Notes: generated from the sequence alone by a model not told the origin. Positions 14,994 to 23,598 are shown, numbered from the stretch's first letter. The stretch: DNA of 29,012 nt from Solobacterium sp. UBA3691 (GCA_002372175.1 DFIS01000063.1:12046-41057); one strand, 5' to 3'. Numbers and translations: made by a program.

Positions 14994-16472
14994 ATGGCTA
15001 AACTCAGGGACATGATGGATCAGCTGCATGAGAAACTGAAGGCAGATGATATCTTTCATGACAACGAAGTACAGGCGAACCGGATCGGCAGACTGATCCT
15101 GTCATGGAACTGTATTCTTTCACTGCTGATTATGGTGCTTACCCGAATCGGCATTTTTCCGCTTAGCTGGAATACGATCTGGGCTCCGACATCACAGGCT
15201 GTTATCGAGGTGCTGATCCTGGTGGCGGTATGCCGGTACTACAAGGATGATGTCTGGTGGCTGAAGTATCTGCTGATCATCGGACTTTCCGTTGTATACG
15301 CAAGGATCGACAGTATGTTAACGCATAAGACAGCGATCCTGATGGTGATTCCCGTTGTTTTCAGCAGCCGTTATTTTTCGCGGAATATGACGAACTTTAC
15401 GGCGGTGTTCTGTTCGGTGCTGTTTGCGCTTTCGGCAGCGTGGGGTGCAGTTCACGGGATGATCAACCTGAATATTGTCACGATGGATGCCGGTACGCAG
15501 TTTACGGCGACAGGCGGATTTATCGGTGATGCGGTGATCAATGCCGGTGTTGATGCAGGCATGCTGGTCAGAAATACATTACTGTTTGATTATCTGCCGA
15601 AGTGGATGCTGTTTACCGTGATCGCCATCATCAGCAGTAATCTCGCCGCCAACGGACGGGCAATGATCCTTGAACAGCACGAAAGTGAAGTAAATGCCGC
15701 AAGGATCGAATCAGAGCTTGATCTTGCCAAGCGGATACAGGCAGATATGCTTCCGAATATCTATCCTGCTTTTCCGGGCAGATCGGAGTTTGATATTTAT
15801 GCCACGATGGTGCCTGCGAAGGAAGTCGGCGGAGACTTCTATGACTTTTTCCTGATCGATGATGATCACCTGGGCATTGCCATTGCGGATGTATCAGGAA
15901 AGGGTGTGCCGGCTGCTCTGTTCATGATGATCGCCAAGATCATGGTACAGAATCAGACGATGGCTGACGGTATGCCTTCGAAGGTTCTGGAAACGGTGAA
16001 TGAACAGATCTGCAGGAATAACAGGGAAGAGATGTTTATCACGATATGGCTCGGTGTGCTGGAGATCTCTACCGGTATCCTGACGGCTGCCAATGCCGGA
16101 CATGAGTATCCGATCTTCAGAGACAGTCTTGGAAAGTATCAGGAATACAGGGATAAACATGGCTTTGTGCTGGGCGGTATGTCTGGTACGAAATATAAAG
16201 ATTATCAGATACATATGAAACCCGGTGACAGGCTGTTCCTGTATACGGACGGTGTCGTGGAAGCCAATAATGCCAGGAATGAACAGTTTGGTATTGAGCG
16301 GACCGTTGCGGCTTTGAATTTCAAACCGGACGGATCACCGGTCGAAGTTATACAGGAGGTAGACCGTGAACTTAAGCAGTTTGTCGGTCTGACACCGCAG
16401 TTTGATGATATGACAATGCTGTGCCTGAACTATATTGGTCCCGGCCCGGCAGCAGAAGGAGAACAGAGATGA
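14994..16472 (+). CDS. Membrane-bound SpoIIE/RsbU-type protein phosphatase
   Basis: 492 residues. The N-terminal half has about six membrane segments (32-54, 67-83, 88-104, 113-128, 133-156, 203-219) and is not a sensor domain I recognise. The linker RIESELDLAKRIQADMLP (238-255) is the helical element before RsbU-type phosphatase domains. The PP2C-like domain follows, with metal-site motifs VGGD (D281), ADVSGKG (D299), YTDGVVEA (D419) and DDMT (D471, D472). The expected role is to dephosphorylate the STAS proteins of this operon in response to a membrane or extracellular signal. It starts 5 nt after the STAS gene, with translational coupling likely since no strong ribosome site is seen. It ends in a 4-nt ATGA overlap with the fusion gene. 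Confidence 0.9.
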   Translation: MAKLRDMMDQLHEKLKADDIFHDNEVQANRIGRLILSWNCILSLLIMVLTRIGIFPLSWNTIWAPTSQAVIEVLILVAVCRYYKDDVWWLKYLLIIGLSVVYARIDSMLTHKTAILMVIPVVFSSRYFSRNMTNFTAVFCSVLFALSAAWGAVHGMINLNIVTMDAGTQFTATGGFIGDAVINAGVDAGMLVRNTLLFDYLPKWMLFTVIAIISSNLAANGRAMILEQHESEVNAARIESELDLAKRIQADMLPNIYPAFPGRSEFDIYATMVPAKEVGGDFYDFFLIDDDHLGIAIADVSGKGVPAALFMMIAKIMVQNQTMADGMPSKVLETVNEQICRNNREEMFITIWLGVLEISTGILTAANAGHEYPIFRDSLGKYQEYRDKHGFVLGGMSGTKYKDYQIHMKPGDRLFLYTDGVVEANNARNEQFGIERTVAALNFKPDGSPVEVIQEVDRELKQFVGLTPQFDDMTMLCLNYIGPGPAAEGEQR

Positions 16473-18046
16473 CAGAGACGAAGGATATGCAGGTAAGGAT
16501 CGAACTGTCGGGAAGGATCGATTCAGCGAATGCTGCAGAGACTGAGAATATGCTCCATGAGCAGACAGCCGGAAAAGACGGTCTGCCGATCATCATTGAT
16601 GCGGAGAAGCTGGATTATATCTCCAGTGCAGGACTGCGTGTGCTGCTCAGACTTAAGAAGACCGATCCTGATATTACACTGATCAATGTCAAAACAGAAG
16701 TATACGATATCCTTGAGATGACCGGTTTTACGGAGATCCTGAAGGTTGAAAAGGCATACCGTACGATATCCGTGGAAGGCTGTGAGGAGATCGGACGCGG
16801 TGCCAACGGTACCGTCTACCGGGTAGATAAGGACAATGTCGTCAAGGTCTATAACAATCCTGATTCTCTTGATGAGATCCGTCATGAGCGTGAAGTCGCA
16901 AGGCTTGCCCTGGTGCTGGGTATTCCGACAGCGATCTCCTATGATGTGGTTAAAGTCGGGGACTGCTACGGTTCTGTCTTTGAGTTCCTGAATGCCAGAG
17001 CGTTCTCGGGTATTCTTGCGACTGAGCCGGAGAAGATGGACTGGTGCGTTGAAGAATACGTGAAGATGCTGAGGAAGATCCACGGTACACTGGTGCCCGA
17101 AGGCAAGCTTCCAGATATTCGTGAGACGGTGCTGGGATGGGCGCGGTTCATGCAGGACTATCTGCCGGAAGAAGAGGGAAAGAAACTGCTGTCGCTTGTG
17201 GAAGCAGTCCCGAAGGACAATCATATGATCCACGGGGATTATCATACGAAGAATCTGGAACTGCAGGATGATGAAGTACTGCTGATCGATATGGATACAC
17301 TGGCAGTAGGACATCCGGTCTTTGAACTGGGGTCCATGTATAACGCGTTTGTAGGCTTCTCTGAGCTTGATCATGATGTTGTCAGGGAATTCCAGGGCTT
17401 TGATTATGAGACCGCTGTAACGTTCTGGCATAAGGCTCTGGCAGCCTATCTCGGTACCGGCAACAGTAAGAAGGTACGGGAAGTCGAGGACAAAGCCAGG
17501 ATCATCGGGTATACCAGACTGATCCGCAGGTCGATCCGCCGTCACGGTCTGGAGAATGAAAAGACCAAGGCAGAGATCGATCACTGGACACAGGAGCTGA
17601 TCGAACTTCTGCATAAATACGATACCCTGCTGTTTGTACGCAATGAACTGGAGATCGATGCACTGAATCAGAATCTGCCGGAAGTACTCAGATTTGTCGA
17701 TGCGAATCTGGAGGCTGCCGACTGTTCGCCAAAGGCACAGATGCAGATCGACGTGGCAGTTGAGGAGATCTTTGTCAATATCGCCAGCTATGCATACGAA
17801 GGTAAGACGGGCAAAGCATATATCCGGATCGAGATCAGCGAAGATCCTGCATATGCCGAACTTGTATTTATTGATTCCGGTATGCCGTATGATCCGCTCA
17901 GCAGACAGGATCCCGATGTGACGCTGCCTGCTGAACAGAGAGAGATCGGGGGGCTTGGCGTATTCCTGGTCAAGAAGACCATGGATGATGCAAGTTACAG
18001 ATATGAAGACGGGAAGAATATACTGACGATCAGGAAGAACTTATGA
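16469..18046 (+). CDS. STAS / APH-like kinase / RsbW-like ATPase fusion protein
   Basis: 525 residues, three domains in one chain. (1) STAS, about 1-98, with YISSAGLRVLL; S53 is the likely phosphosite. (2) An aminoglycoside-phosphotransferase/choline-kinase-like domain, about 105-375: Gly-rich loop IGRGANGTVYR (108-118), K126 in VVKVYN, catalytic HGDYHTKN (H255, D257, N262) and metal-binding LLIDMDT (D274, D276). (3) A GHKL ATPase like RsbW/SpoIIAB, about 395-525: N-box VEEIFVNI (E433, N437), DSGMP (D469) and GGLGVFLVKKTMD (494 on). Start ATG 16469 has AGAAGGAG 7 nt upstream and overlaps the phosphatase stop; the end overlaps the PHP gene by 4 nt. The chain joins an antagonist, an anti-sigma-type ATPase and an extra kinase. 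What the middle kinase phosphorylates is unknown: a small molecule, the STAS serine, or a protein. Confidence 0.88.
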   Translation: MTETKDMQVRIELSGRIDSANAAETENMLHEQTAGKDGLPIIIDAEKLDYISSAGLRVLLRLKKTDPDITLINVKTEVYDILEMTGFTEILKVEKAYRTISVEGCEEIGRGANGTVYRVDKDNVVKVYNNPDSLDEIRHEREVARLALVLGIPTAISYDVVKVGDCYGSVFEFLNARAFSGILATEPEKMDWCVEEYVKMLRKIHGTLVPEGKLPDIRETVLGWARFMQDYLPEEEGKKLLSLVEAVPKDNHMIHGDYHTKNLELQDDEVLLIDMDTLAVGHPVFELGSMYNAFVGFSELDHDVVREFQGFDYETAVTFWHKALAAYLGTGNSKKVREVEDKARIIGYTRLIRRSIRRHGLENEKTKAEIDHWTQELIELLHKYDTLLFVRNELEIDALNQNLPEVLRFVDANLEAADCSPKAQMQIDVAVEEIFVNIASYAYEGKTGKAYIRIEISEDPAYAELVFIDSGMPYDPLSRQDPDVTLPAEQREIGGLGVFLVKKTMDDASYRYEDGKNILTIRKNL

Positions 18047-18918
18047 CGAAAAAAATCAGGGCAGATCTGCACATGCACAGTGTTGTCTCTGACGGTACAG
18101 ATACACCGGAAGAGATACTTGCGAAGGTCTCGAAAGAGGGACTGGATCTGTTTTCGCTGACCGATCATGATGACTTCAAGGGCTGTGATATCATCCGGAA
18201 GATTCGCAGGGATACCGATCCGGCTTTCATTACCGGTGTGGAGTTCTCCTGCAGGGATGATCTGGGGAAGTATCATATTCTTGGCTACGGGTTTGATACA
18301 GAGAATGAAGATATACGCAGTGTGATCCGTCTTGGACACCAGTACCGGGTAAATAAGGTGAAAGCCAGGCTGGATTACCTGATGAGCAAGGGAATCAGTT
18401 TCTCCGAAAAAGAACGCAGTGAACTGCTGGCTCTGGATAATCCCGGGAAGCCGCATATCGCAAAGCTGATGGTCAGACATGGATATGCACAGAGTATTAC
18501 CGATGCGATCAGAAATCATATCGACGGTGTACATTTCAAAAGTGAATATGTAAGACCCGAAGAAGCAATCACGGGGATCCTGAAAGCAGGCGGTATTCCG
18601 GTGCTTGCGCATCCCTCCTACGGCAGCGGGGACCAGATCATCATCGGCGAAGAGATGGATGAACGTCTGCAGTATCTGATCGCCATGGGCCTGCAGGGTG
18701 TGGAAGCGTATTACTCCGGCTTTACAGACAAACTGCGTGATGAGATCCTTGGCTTTGCGAAGAAGTATGATCTGTATGTGACTGCCGGCAGTGATTACCA
18801 CGGAGCGAATAAACTGGTCGTTCTGGGCGATACCGGTCTGGACACGGTCGAAGACGGGACCGAAGAACTGCACAGATTTCTGAATGACATCCGGGATAAA
18901 GCGTATGGTGTTTTCTGA
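18043..18918 (+). CDS. PHP-domain phosphoesterase (TrpH/YciV, 3',5'-nucleotide phosphatase type)
   Basis: 291 residues. The PHP motifs of the TrpH/RNase AM group are present: ADLHMHSVVSDGT (D8, H10, H12), SLTDHDD, GVEFSC, PVLAHPSYG and AGSDYHGAN near the end. Known relatives remove the 3'-phosphate from nucleoside 3',5'-bisphosphates (pAp) and trim RNA 5' ends. The gene overlaps the fusion gene by 4 nt (ATGA), with AGGAAG before the ATG, so it is translated with the partner-switching proteins. That placement suggests a stress or nucleotide-turnover output, which is inference. Confidence 0.87.
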   Translation: MTKKIRADLHMHSVVSDGTDTPEEILAKVSKEGLDLFSLTDHDDFKGCDIIRKIRRDTDPAFITGVEFSCRDDLGKYHILGYGFDTENEDIRSVIRLGHQYRVNKVKARLDYLMSKGISFSEKERSELLALDNPGKPHIAKLMVRHGYAQSITDAIRNHIDGVHFKSEYVRPEEAITGILKAGGIPVLAHPSYGSGDQIIIGEEMDERLQYLIAMGLQGVEAYYSGFTDKLRDEILGFAKKYDLYVTAGSDYHGANKLVVLGDTGLDTVEDGTEELHRFLNDIRDKAYGVF

Positions 18919-18961
18919 GCAGACACAAAGACTTCAGCAGCACGATAACAGGTAAATATCA

Positions 18962-20959
18962 ATGCGTAAGATACATATCCCGGATCCTGCAGTAATAGTA
19001 GACGGGTCAAGACAAATTATCAGAAAACTGTTCAGCACGGAAAGCATACCGGCAGCTGGTTTTACAGGAAGCAGACAGGACTGGATCAGACTTGCGGATA
19101 CACTTCTGGAGCCTCTGTTTGTGAATATCAGCTCTGTCTCAAAGCCTGTACGGATCCCGCGGACAGATCATACACATACATATCCCGGCAGGAATGCGTC
19201 TGCTGAGGAACTTCAGGCAGAGAGGTTTGAGGCGTTGGCCAGAACCTTTTTAATTGCGTCACCTCTGCTGTGTGCCGATCCTGACAGAACCATACACGGT
19301 ATCTCACTCAGGGCATATTACAGTGAACAGATCCGCAGGGCATGCGATCCCGAAGATGAGCTTTGTGTGGGGACATATCCCGGGCTGAGGCGGAAACTGC
19401 CTGAAACGACGGTCTTTCAGCAGACGGTGGAGGCAGGACTGCTGGCAGCCGGCTTATGGATCAGCAGAGATATTCTGTGGGAACAGTATGCGGATCAGGA
19501 AAAGGAAAAGATCCTGTCATTTCTGGAAGGATATGCACTGGGGAATACGGTTCCGCATAACTGGATGCTGTTTAATATGATCATCCTGGCGTTTCTGAGC
19601 TATGCCGGGAAAGAGATCGACCGCGGGTATATGCAGACACTGGCAGATACTGTACTGGATCTGTATGCAGGGGATGGCTGGTATCGGGACGGCATGAAGA
19701 CAGATTATTATTCCTGCTGGGGTTTTCAGTTCTTTCTGCCGCTCTGGAATCTGATGTATGGATATGCGCAGATGCCTGATGAGGCATCGGAGGCAGAAAG
19801 GAATCTCAGGGCTCTTGTTCAGCATCTTCCGTATATGTTTGCGGAAGACGGAACGATGGTCATGTGGGGCAGAAGCGTGATCTACAGGGCTGCGGCAGCG
19901 GTTCCTCTGCTCATGGAACTGATGATGAACAGCAGTATACAGGATCCTGTATTTGTCAGGAAAACAGTCTCTGGAGTCATCGGGATGTTTGTCAGAAGAG
20001 CAGGGGCATTGACCGGCGGAATACTGAATCCCGGGTTCTATCATGAGTTTATACCGGCAGTACAGTCATATTCCTGTTCCGCATCTCCCTACTGGATGGG
20101 AATGATCTTTATCTGTCTCATGTTTCCGGAAGACCATCCGTTCTGGCGGGAAAAAGAAATACCTGTACAGAAAACAGGTACATTTGTGTCAGATCATGCG
20201 GGGATCGCTGCCGACAGGAAAGACGGAGGTGTATGGCTGCGTACGGGAAATGTGCTCTGCCGGCGGGATGATCTGCAGAGTATCAATGCATACTGTGCAC
20301 TTGCATACCATTCGGATCTTCCGTGGATGGACGAAGAAGGTCATCCGGCCATGCAGTATATCTGTACAGGCAAGAACCGGAAGGCGGAAAGAGTCAACAG
20401 GCTTGACTGGCAGGGATACAGAAACGGCATACTGCAGCGGCAGGCCTGGTTTGCGTTTACAGAGAAGAAGGAACAGCACTGGATCAACCGTGTGGATCTC
20501 AGGGAGATCTGTACAGAGCACGGGATCCTGCGAATCGATATGCCAAAGATGACCACGGATGGATGTGTGATCGAACTGACCGGTTTTGCCTGTCCGCAGC
20601 GCGATCTGACGGTACAGACGGTCACAGACGGGCAGAATACAGCCTGTGTGATCCATGGGACCGGCTTTGATGGTATGCCATATTCAGCAGCGTTCTGTAT
20701 GCTTGGCGGATGGCAGGAAGTGAAGATCATCCATTACCGGGAAACGAATGCCATGGGAGAAAAGACGATGTCAGCGGTCTTCAGGGCTTCACCGCCTGTT
20801 TACTACAGGACAAAGACATATCTGATATCGCAGATGCTGTACTGCCGCGGTGATCACATATTTACGGAAGACGAACTGTTTCCGATCAGTAAACTGGAAA
20901 CCGGCAGGTATACGCATATCGTTCTTAAAAACGGTGAAGAATATACATTGAGTAAATAG
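18962..20959 (+). CDS. DUF2264 family protein
   Basis: 665 residues, no signal peptide and no membrane segment. The N-terminal 370 residues are helix-rich and Trp/Tyr-rich (PHNWMLFNMIIL, DGWYRDGMKTDYYSCWGFQF, GTMVMWGRS). They resemble the alpha/alpha-barrel layout of DUF2264 proteins, which are suspected polysaccharide-acting enzymes. The C-terminal part (about 430-665) is beta-rich. No biochemical activity can be assigned from sequence. It starts 43 nt after the PHP gene with only a weak AGG before ATG 18962, and no terminator lies between, so it may be the distal gene of the same transcript. Confidence 0.75.
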   Translation: MRKIHIPDPAVIVDGSRQIIRKLFSTESIPAAGFTGSRQDWIRLADTLLEPLFVNISSVSKPVRIPRTDHTHTYPGRNASAEELQAERFEALARTFLIASPLLCADPDRTIHGISLRAYYSEQIRRACDPEDELCVGTYPGLRRKLPETTVFQQTVEAGLLAAGLWISRDILWEQYADQEKEKILSFLEGYALGNTVPHNWMLFNMIILAFLSYAGKEIDRGYMQTLADTVLDLYAGDGWYRDGMKTDYYSCWGFQFFLPLWNLMYGYAQMPDEASEAERNLRALVQHLPYMFAEDGTMVMWGRSVIYRAAAAVPLLMELMMNSSIQDPVFVRKTVSGVIGMFVRRAGALTGGILNPGFYHEFIPAVQSYSCSASPYWMGMIFICLMFPEDHPFWREKEIPVQKTGTFVSDHAGIAADRKDGGVWLRTGNVLCRRDDLQSINAYCALAYHSDLPWMDEEGHPAMQYICTGKNRKAERVNRLDWQGYRNGILQRQAWFAFTEKKEQHWINRVDLREICTEHGILRIDMPKMTTDGCVIELTGFACPQRDLTVQTVTDGQNTACVIHGTGFDGMPYSAAFCMLGGWQEVKIIHYRETNAMGEKTMSAVFRASPPVYYRTKTYLISQMLYCRGDHIFTEDELFPISKLETGRYTHIVLKNGEEYTLSK

Positions 20960-20975
20960 GAGAGAAGACCTGGAC

Positions 20976-21128
20976 TTGAAAAAGGGTCTGACCTATACGG
21001 CATTTGGCTTTCTGCTGACACTGATCAATTTTGAACTGAAAATAAACGAGAATGCGGTCAGTATGACACCGGACTTTCTCGGGTGGATACTGTTCGGACT
21101 GCGCAGGGATCTCTTTGGAAACAACTGA
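20976..21128 (+). CDS. 50-residue membrane protein, possibly a truncated gene
   Basis: Reads (M)KKGLTYTAFGFLLTLINFE, then a polar stretch and TPDFLGWILFGLRRDLFGNN before a TGA. One hydrophobic segment is followed by a second, amphipathic one. The opening resembles larger Bacillota membrane proteins that begin KKGL..GFLF.L.NF and have a PDF.G(W/Y)IL turn, so this may be a truncated relative; that comparison is from memory. AGGAG (20958-20962) sits 7 nt before an in-frame CTG (20970) and 13 nt before the TTG (20976); either could start it. It overlaps nothing and ends just before a terminator. It could also be a genuine small protein. Confidence 0.5.
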   Translation: MKKGLTYTAFGFLLTLINFELKINENAVSMTPDFLGWILFGLRRDLFGNN

Positions 21129-21144
21129 TATATCCGGATATGAT

Positions 21145-21178
21145 AAGCCCGTCAGAGAGTATGTACTGACGGGCTTTT
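21145..21178 (+). terminator. Intrinsic terminator, end of the 14689-21128 gene run
   Basis: Perfect 11-bp stem AAGCCCGTCAG / CTGACGGGCTT (21145-21155 with 21166-21176), 10-nt loop, T tail. The convergent sugar-kinase gene ends 17 nt further on, so the hairpin may serve both strands. Confidence 0.85.
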
Positions 21179-21194
21179 ATAATATCTGATCAGA

Positions 21195-22115
21195 TCACAG
21201 ATGCAGATCGAATTCCTCGGGAGTAAAGCGGGGACAGCAGTTTTCATCGGTCATGATGACGGATGCTGCCAGTCTTGTGCCGATCCGGCAGGCTTCCGCA
21301 AGTGTTTTGCCGTAGGTCAGGCCGGCTGCTACACCGGAGAAGAATGCGTCACCTGCCCCGGTCGTATCGATCACATCGACCTTCTGGGGAGGACAGAATC
21401 CGCTCTCACCGCCGATCTCCGCATAGACAGCACCCTGATCACCCATGGTGACGACCATGCGGGGAATTCTCGCCTGGATGATCTTACCGGCAAGGATACG
21501 TGAGAGATCCTCCGGCGATCTGGATTCGTAGTGTTCGGAGAAGAAGATACCGGCTTCCTGCTCATTGCATACGATGCATCCGGTTCTCTGCAGCAGATCT
21601 CTTCTCTCCATTGCGATCGACATGTTGGAAACTACGGCATAGATCTGTTTATGGTGCTCCTCGGCTTTCGAAAAGATCTTTTCCAGCAGTTCTGCGTCCA
21701 TGTCGATCTCGACAACGATACTGTCGGCTTCCGCGAAGATACGGTCACCGTATTCATCCAGGATCGTGCTGATCGCACTGAGATCGGGCCGTTTGGAGAT
21801 CGAGGCGACAACATCGCCAAGATTGTCAAAGACAGCCAGCCATGTGCCGAGACCGCCGTTCCTGCGCACGATATAATCTGTATTGACTTCATGATCCTGC
21901 AGGTGTTTCAGAATATCCGTACTGATACCGGACTGGTCGACAACACTGACAAAGGCAGGCTTCAGACCGATATTGGCAATATCTTCTGCGATATTCCGGC
22001 TGACACCGCCGAATACCTGTACAACTCTGCCTATATTCCGTCCTGCCGGGATATACTGACTCAGGGGATATCCTTTGATATCCACAAATACTGCCCCGAA
22101 AACAACTATGCCCAT
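21195..22115 (-). CDS. PfkB-family carbohydrate/nucleoside kinase
   Basis: 306 residues. PfkB signature 1 is FGGVSRNIAEDIANIG (35-50) and signature 2 is DTTGAGDAFFSG (250-261), with catalytic base D256 and the anion-hole GAGD. The opening GAVFVDIKGYP and AGRNIG resembles pseudouridine-kinase-like and ribokinase-like members; the substrate is not fixed by sequence. AGAAGG lies 8 nt before ATG 22115. It is divergent from an MFS sugar-type transporter, suggesting uptake plus phosphorylation of one compound. Confidence 0.87.
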   Translation of the reverse strand: MGIVVFGAVFVDIKGYPLSQYIPAGRNIGRVVQVFGGVSRNIAEDIANIGLKPAFVSVVDQSGISTDILKHLQDHEVNTDYIVRRNGGLGTWLAVFDNLGDVVASISKRPDLSAISTILDEYGDRIFAEADSIVVEIDMDAELLEKIFSKAEEHHKQIYAVVSNMSIAMERRDLLQRTGCIVCNEQEAGIFFSEHYESRSPEDLSRILAGKIIQARIPRMVVTMGDQGAVYAEIGGESGFCPPQKVDVIDTTGAGDAFFSGVAAGLTYGKTLAEACRIGTRLAASVIMTDENCCPRFTPEEFDLHL

Positions 22116-22142
22116 GAACTGTACCTTCTTTCATATATGCAT

Positions 22143-22170
22143 ATTATACTGGAACAGCGCAATGCGTTAA
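22143..22170 (-). promoter_or_regulatory. Probable promoter of the PfkB kinase gene
   Basis: On the minus strand TTAACG (22165-22170) and TATAAT (22143-22148), 16 bp apart. It lies back to back with the transporter promoter at 22197-22205. Confidence 0.5.
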
Positions 22171-22196
22171 GAGGAAATCATCTGTCCGGTAATTTC

Positions 22197-22205
22197 TGAT
22201 AGAAT
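22197..22205 (+). promoter_or_regulatory. Extended -10 promoter of the MFS transporter gene
   Basis: Reads TGATAGAAT, a TGn extended -10. Transcription would start near 22212, giving a leader of about 29 nt. Confidence 0.45.
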
Positions 22206-22240
22206 AATATACAGAAGAGTTTTAAGGACAGGTGGTAAAT

Positions 22241-23575
22241 ATGAAACTGAACTACGGAAGAACTTTTGTTGTCGGTCTGGCTTTTCTTTCTATTTGTGCT
22301 TTCTGGCAGATGTACGATAATATCGTACCGCTGATCCTGACAAATACCTTTCATCTGAATGAGACTTACTCCGGGGCGATCATGGCAGCCGATAATATTC
22401 TGGCGCTGTTTCTGCTGCCCCTGTTCGGATCGTTTTCGGATAAGCATAATACAAAGATCGGCAGACGCATGCCGTTTATCCTGTTCGGAACAGGTGCAGC
22501 GGTGATCCTGATGAATATTCTGCCGATTCTGGATAATTCCTATGCGGCAGAACCGAATTCCTTCAAGATGATCTCCTTCGTGGTCACACTGGGATTACTG
22601 CTGATCGCCATGGGTACATATCGTTCTCCGGCGGTGGCACTGATGCCTGATGTAACCCCTAAACCGCTGCGCTCGAGAGCCAATGCGGTCATCAACCTGA
22701 TGGGTGCGCTGGGCGGTATCATCTATCTGGCGGCTGCGGCTGTTCTGTATCCGAATGCCAAAACGGCAGGACTGGCGCATGTGAACTACCAGATCCTGTT
22801 TATCTTTGTGTCTGCGATCATGTTTGTTTCGGTGGGGCTTCTGTTTCTGCTGGTCAAGGAACCTGTGTTGGCGGCAGAGACACGTGCTCTCGAGGCTGAA
22901 CATCCGGAATGGAATCTGGCAGAGGATGATGGCTCCGGCAATGAAAAACTGCCTGCTGATGTCAAACGGTCACTTGGCTTCCTTCTGGCCTCCATCGCTC
23001 TCTGGTTTACCGGATACAATGCCGTAACGACATGGTTTACTACCTATGTGTCAGTCGTCATGGGGCAGGGGCTTGGCGGTGCCAGTACATGTCTTCTGAT
23101 TGCGACAGCCGGTGCGATCGTCTCCTATATTCCGATCGGTGCTCTTGCCGCAAAGATCGGACGGAAGAAAACGATCATGTCCGGTATCATTCTGCTGTCT
23201 GTCATGTTTTTCATGGGCTTTGTGCTGACGACACTGTTCAAGTCGATCAATATCATCATGTTTGTCTGCTTTGCGCTTGTTGGTCTGGCCTGGGCGGCGA
23301 TCAATGTCAATTCACTGCCGATGGTCGTCGAGATGTGCAGAGGGTCGGATGTCGGTAAGTTTACAGGATATTACTATACCGCAAGCATGTCGGCACAGAT
23401 CATTACTCCGGTCCTGGCCGGTACGCTGATGCGTCTTATCTCCTATAAGTCTCTGTTTATCTATGCGGGTGTATTCGTGCTGCTGTCATTTGTGACGATG
23501 CGGCAGGTAAAGCACGGCGATCAGAAAGCAGAGATCAAGACCGGTCTTGATGCATACGAAAACATGGATGAATGA
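22241..23575 (+). CDS. MFS transporter, GPH/SLC45-like sugar permease
   Basis: 444 residues with twelve membrane segments. MFS motif A-like loops occur after segment 2 (GSFSDKHNTKIGRRMPFIL) and in the second half (AAKIGRKKTIMSG). RSPAVALMPDVTPKPLRSRANAV is typical of the glycoside/SLC45-type sugar transporters. A charged central loop (about 205-235) separates the halves. Start ATG 22241 has AGGTGG 5 nt upstream; the in-frame GTG at 22232 is worse placed. Divergent from the PfkB kinase, so it probably brings in that kinase's substrate or a glycoside of it. Confidence 0.85.
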   Translation: MKLNYGRTFVVGLAFLSICAFWQMYDNIVPLILTNTFHLNETYSGAIMAADNILALFLLPLFGSFSDKHNTKIGRRMPFILFGTGAAVILMNILPILDNSYAAEPNSFKMISFVVTLGLLLIAMGTYRSPAVALMPDVTPKPLRSRANAVINLMGALGGIIYLAAAAVLYPNAKTAGLAHVNYQILFIFVSAIMFVSVGLLFLLVKEPVLAAETRALEAEHPEWNLAEDDGSGNEKLPADVKRSLGFLLASIALWFTGYNAVTTWFTTYVSVVMGQGLGGASTCLLIATAGAIVSYIPIGALAAKIGRKKTIMSGIILLSVMFFMGFVLTTLFKSINIIMFVCFALVGLAWAAINVNSLPMVVEMCRGSDVGKFTGYYYTASMSAQIITPVLAGTLMRLISYKSLFIYAGVFVLLSFVTMRQVKHGDQKAEIKTGLDAYENMDE

Positions 23576-23598
23576 TCCTGTGTATACCCGGAAATGAA

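Noticed and set aside
16523..17614. A 363-codon minus-strand open frame opposite the fusion gene
   Set aside because: It mirrors the kinase coding sequence, has no ribosome site and no recognisable domain. Long antisense frames occur throughout this window and follow from codon bias.
17995..18873. A 292-codon minus-strand open frame opposite the PHP gene
   Set aside because: The plus strand has all PHP metal motifs in order, and the antisense translation shows no conserved pattern.
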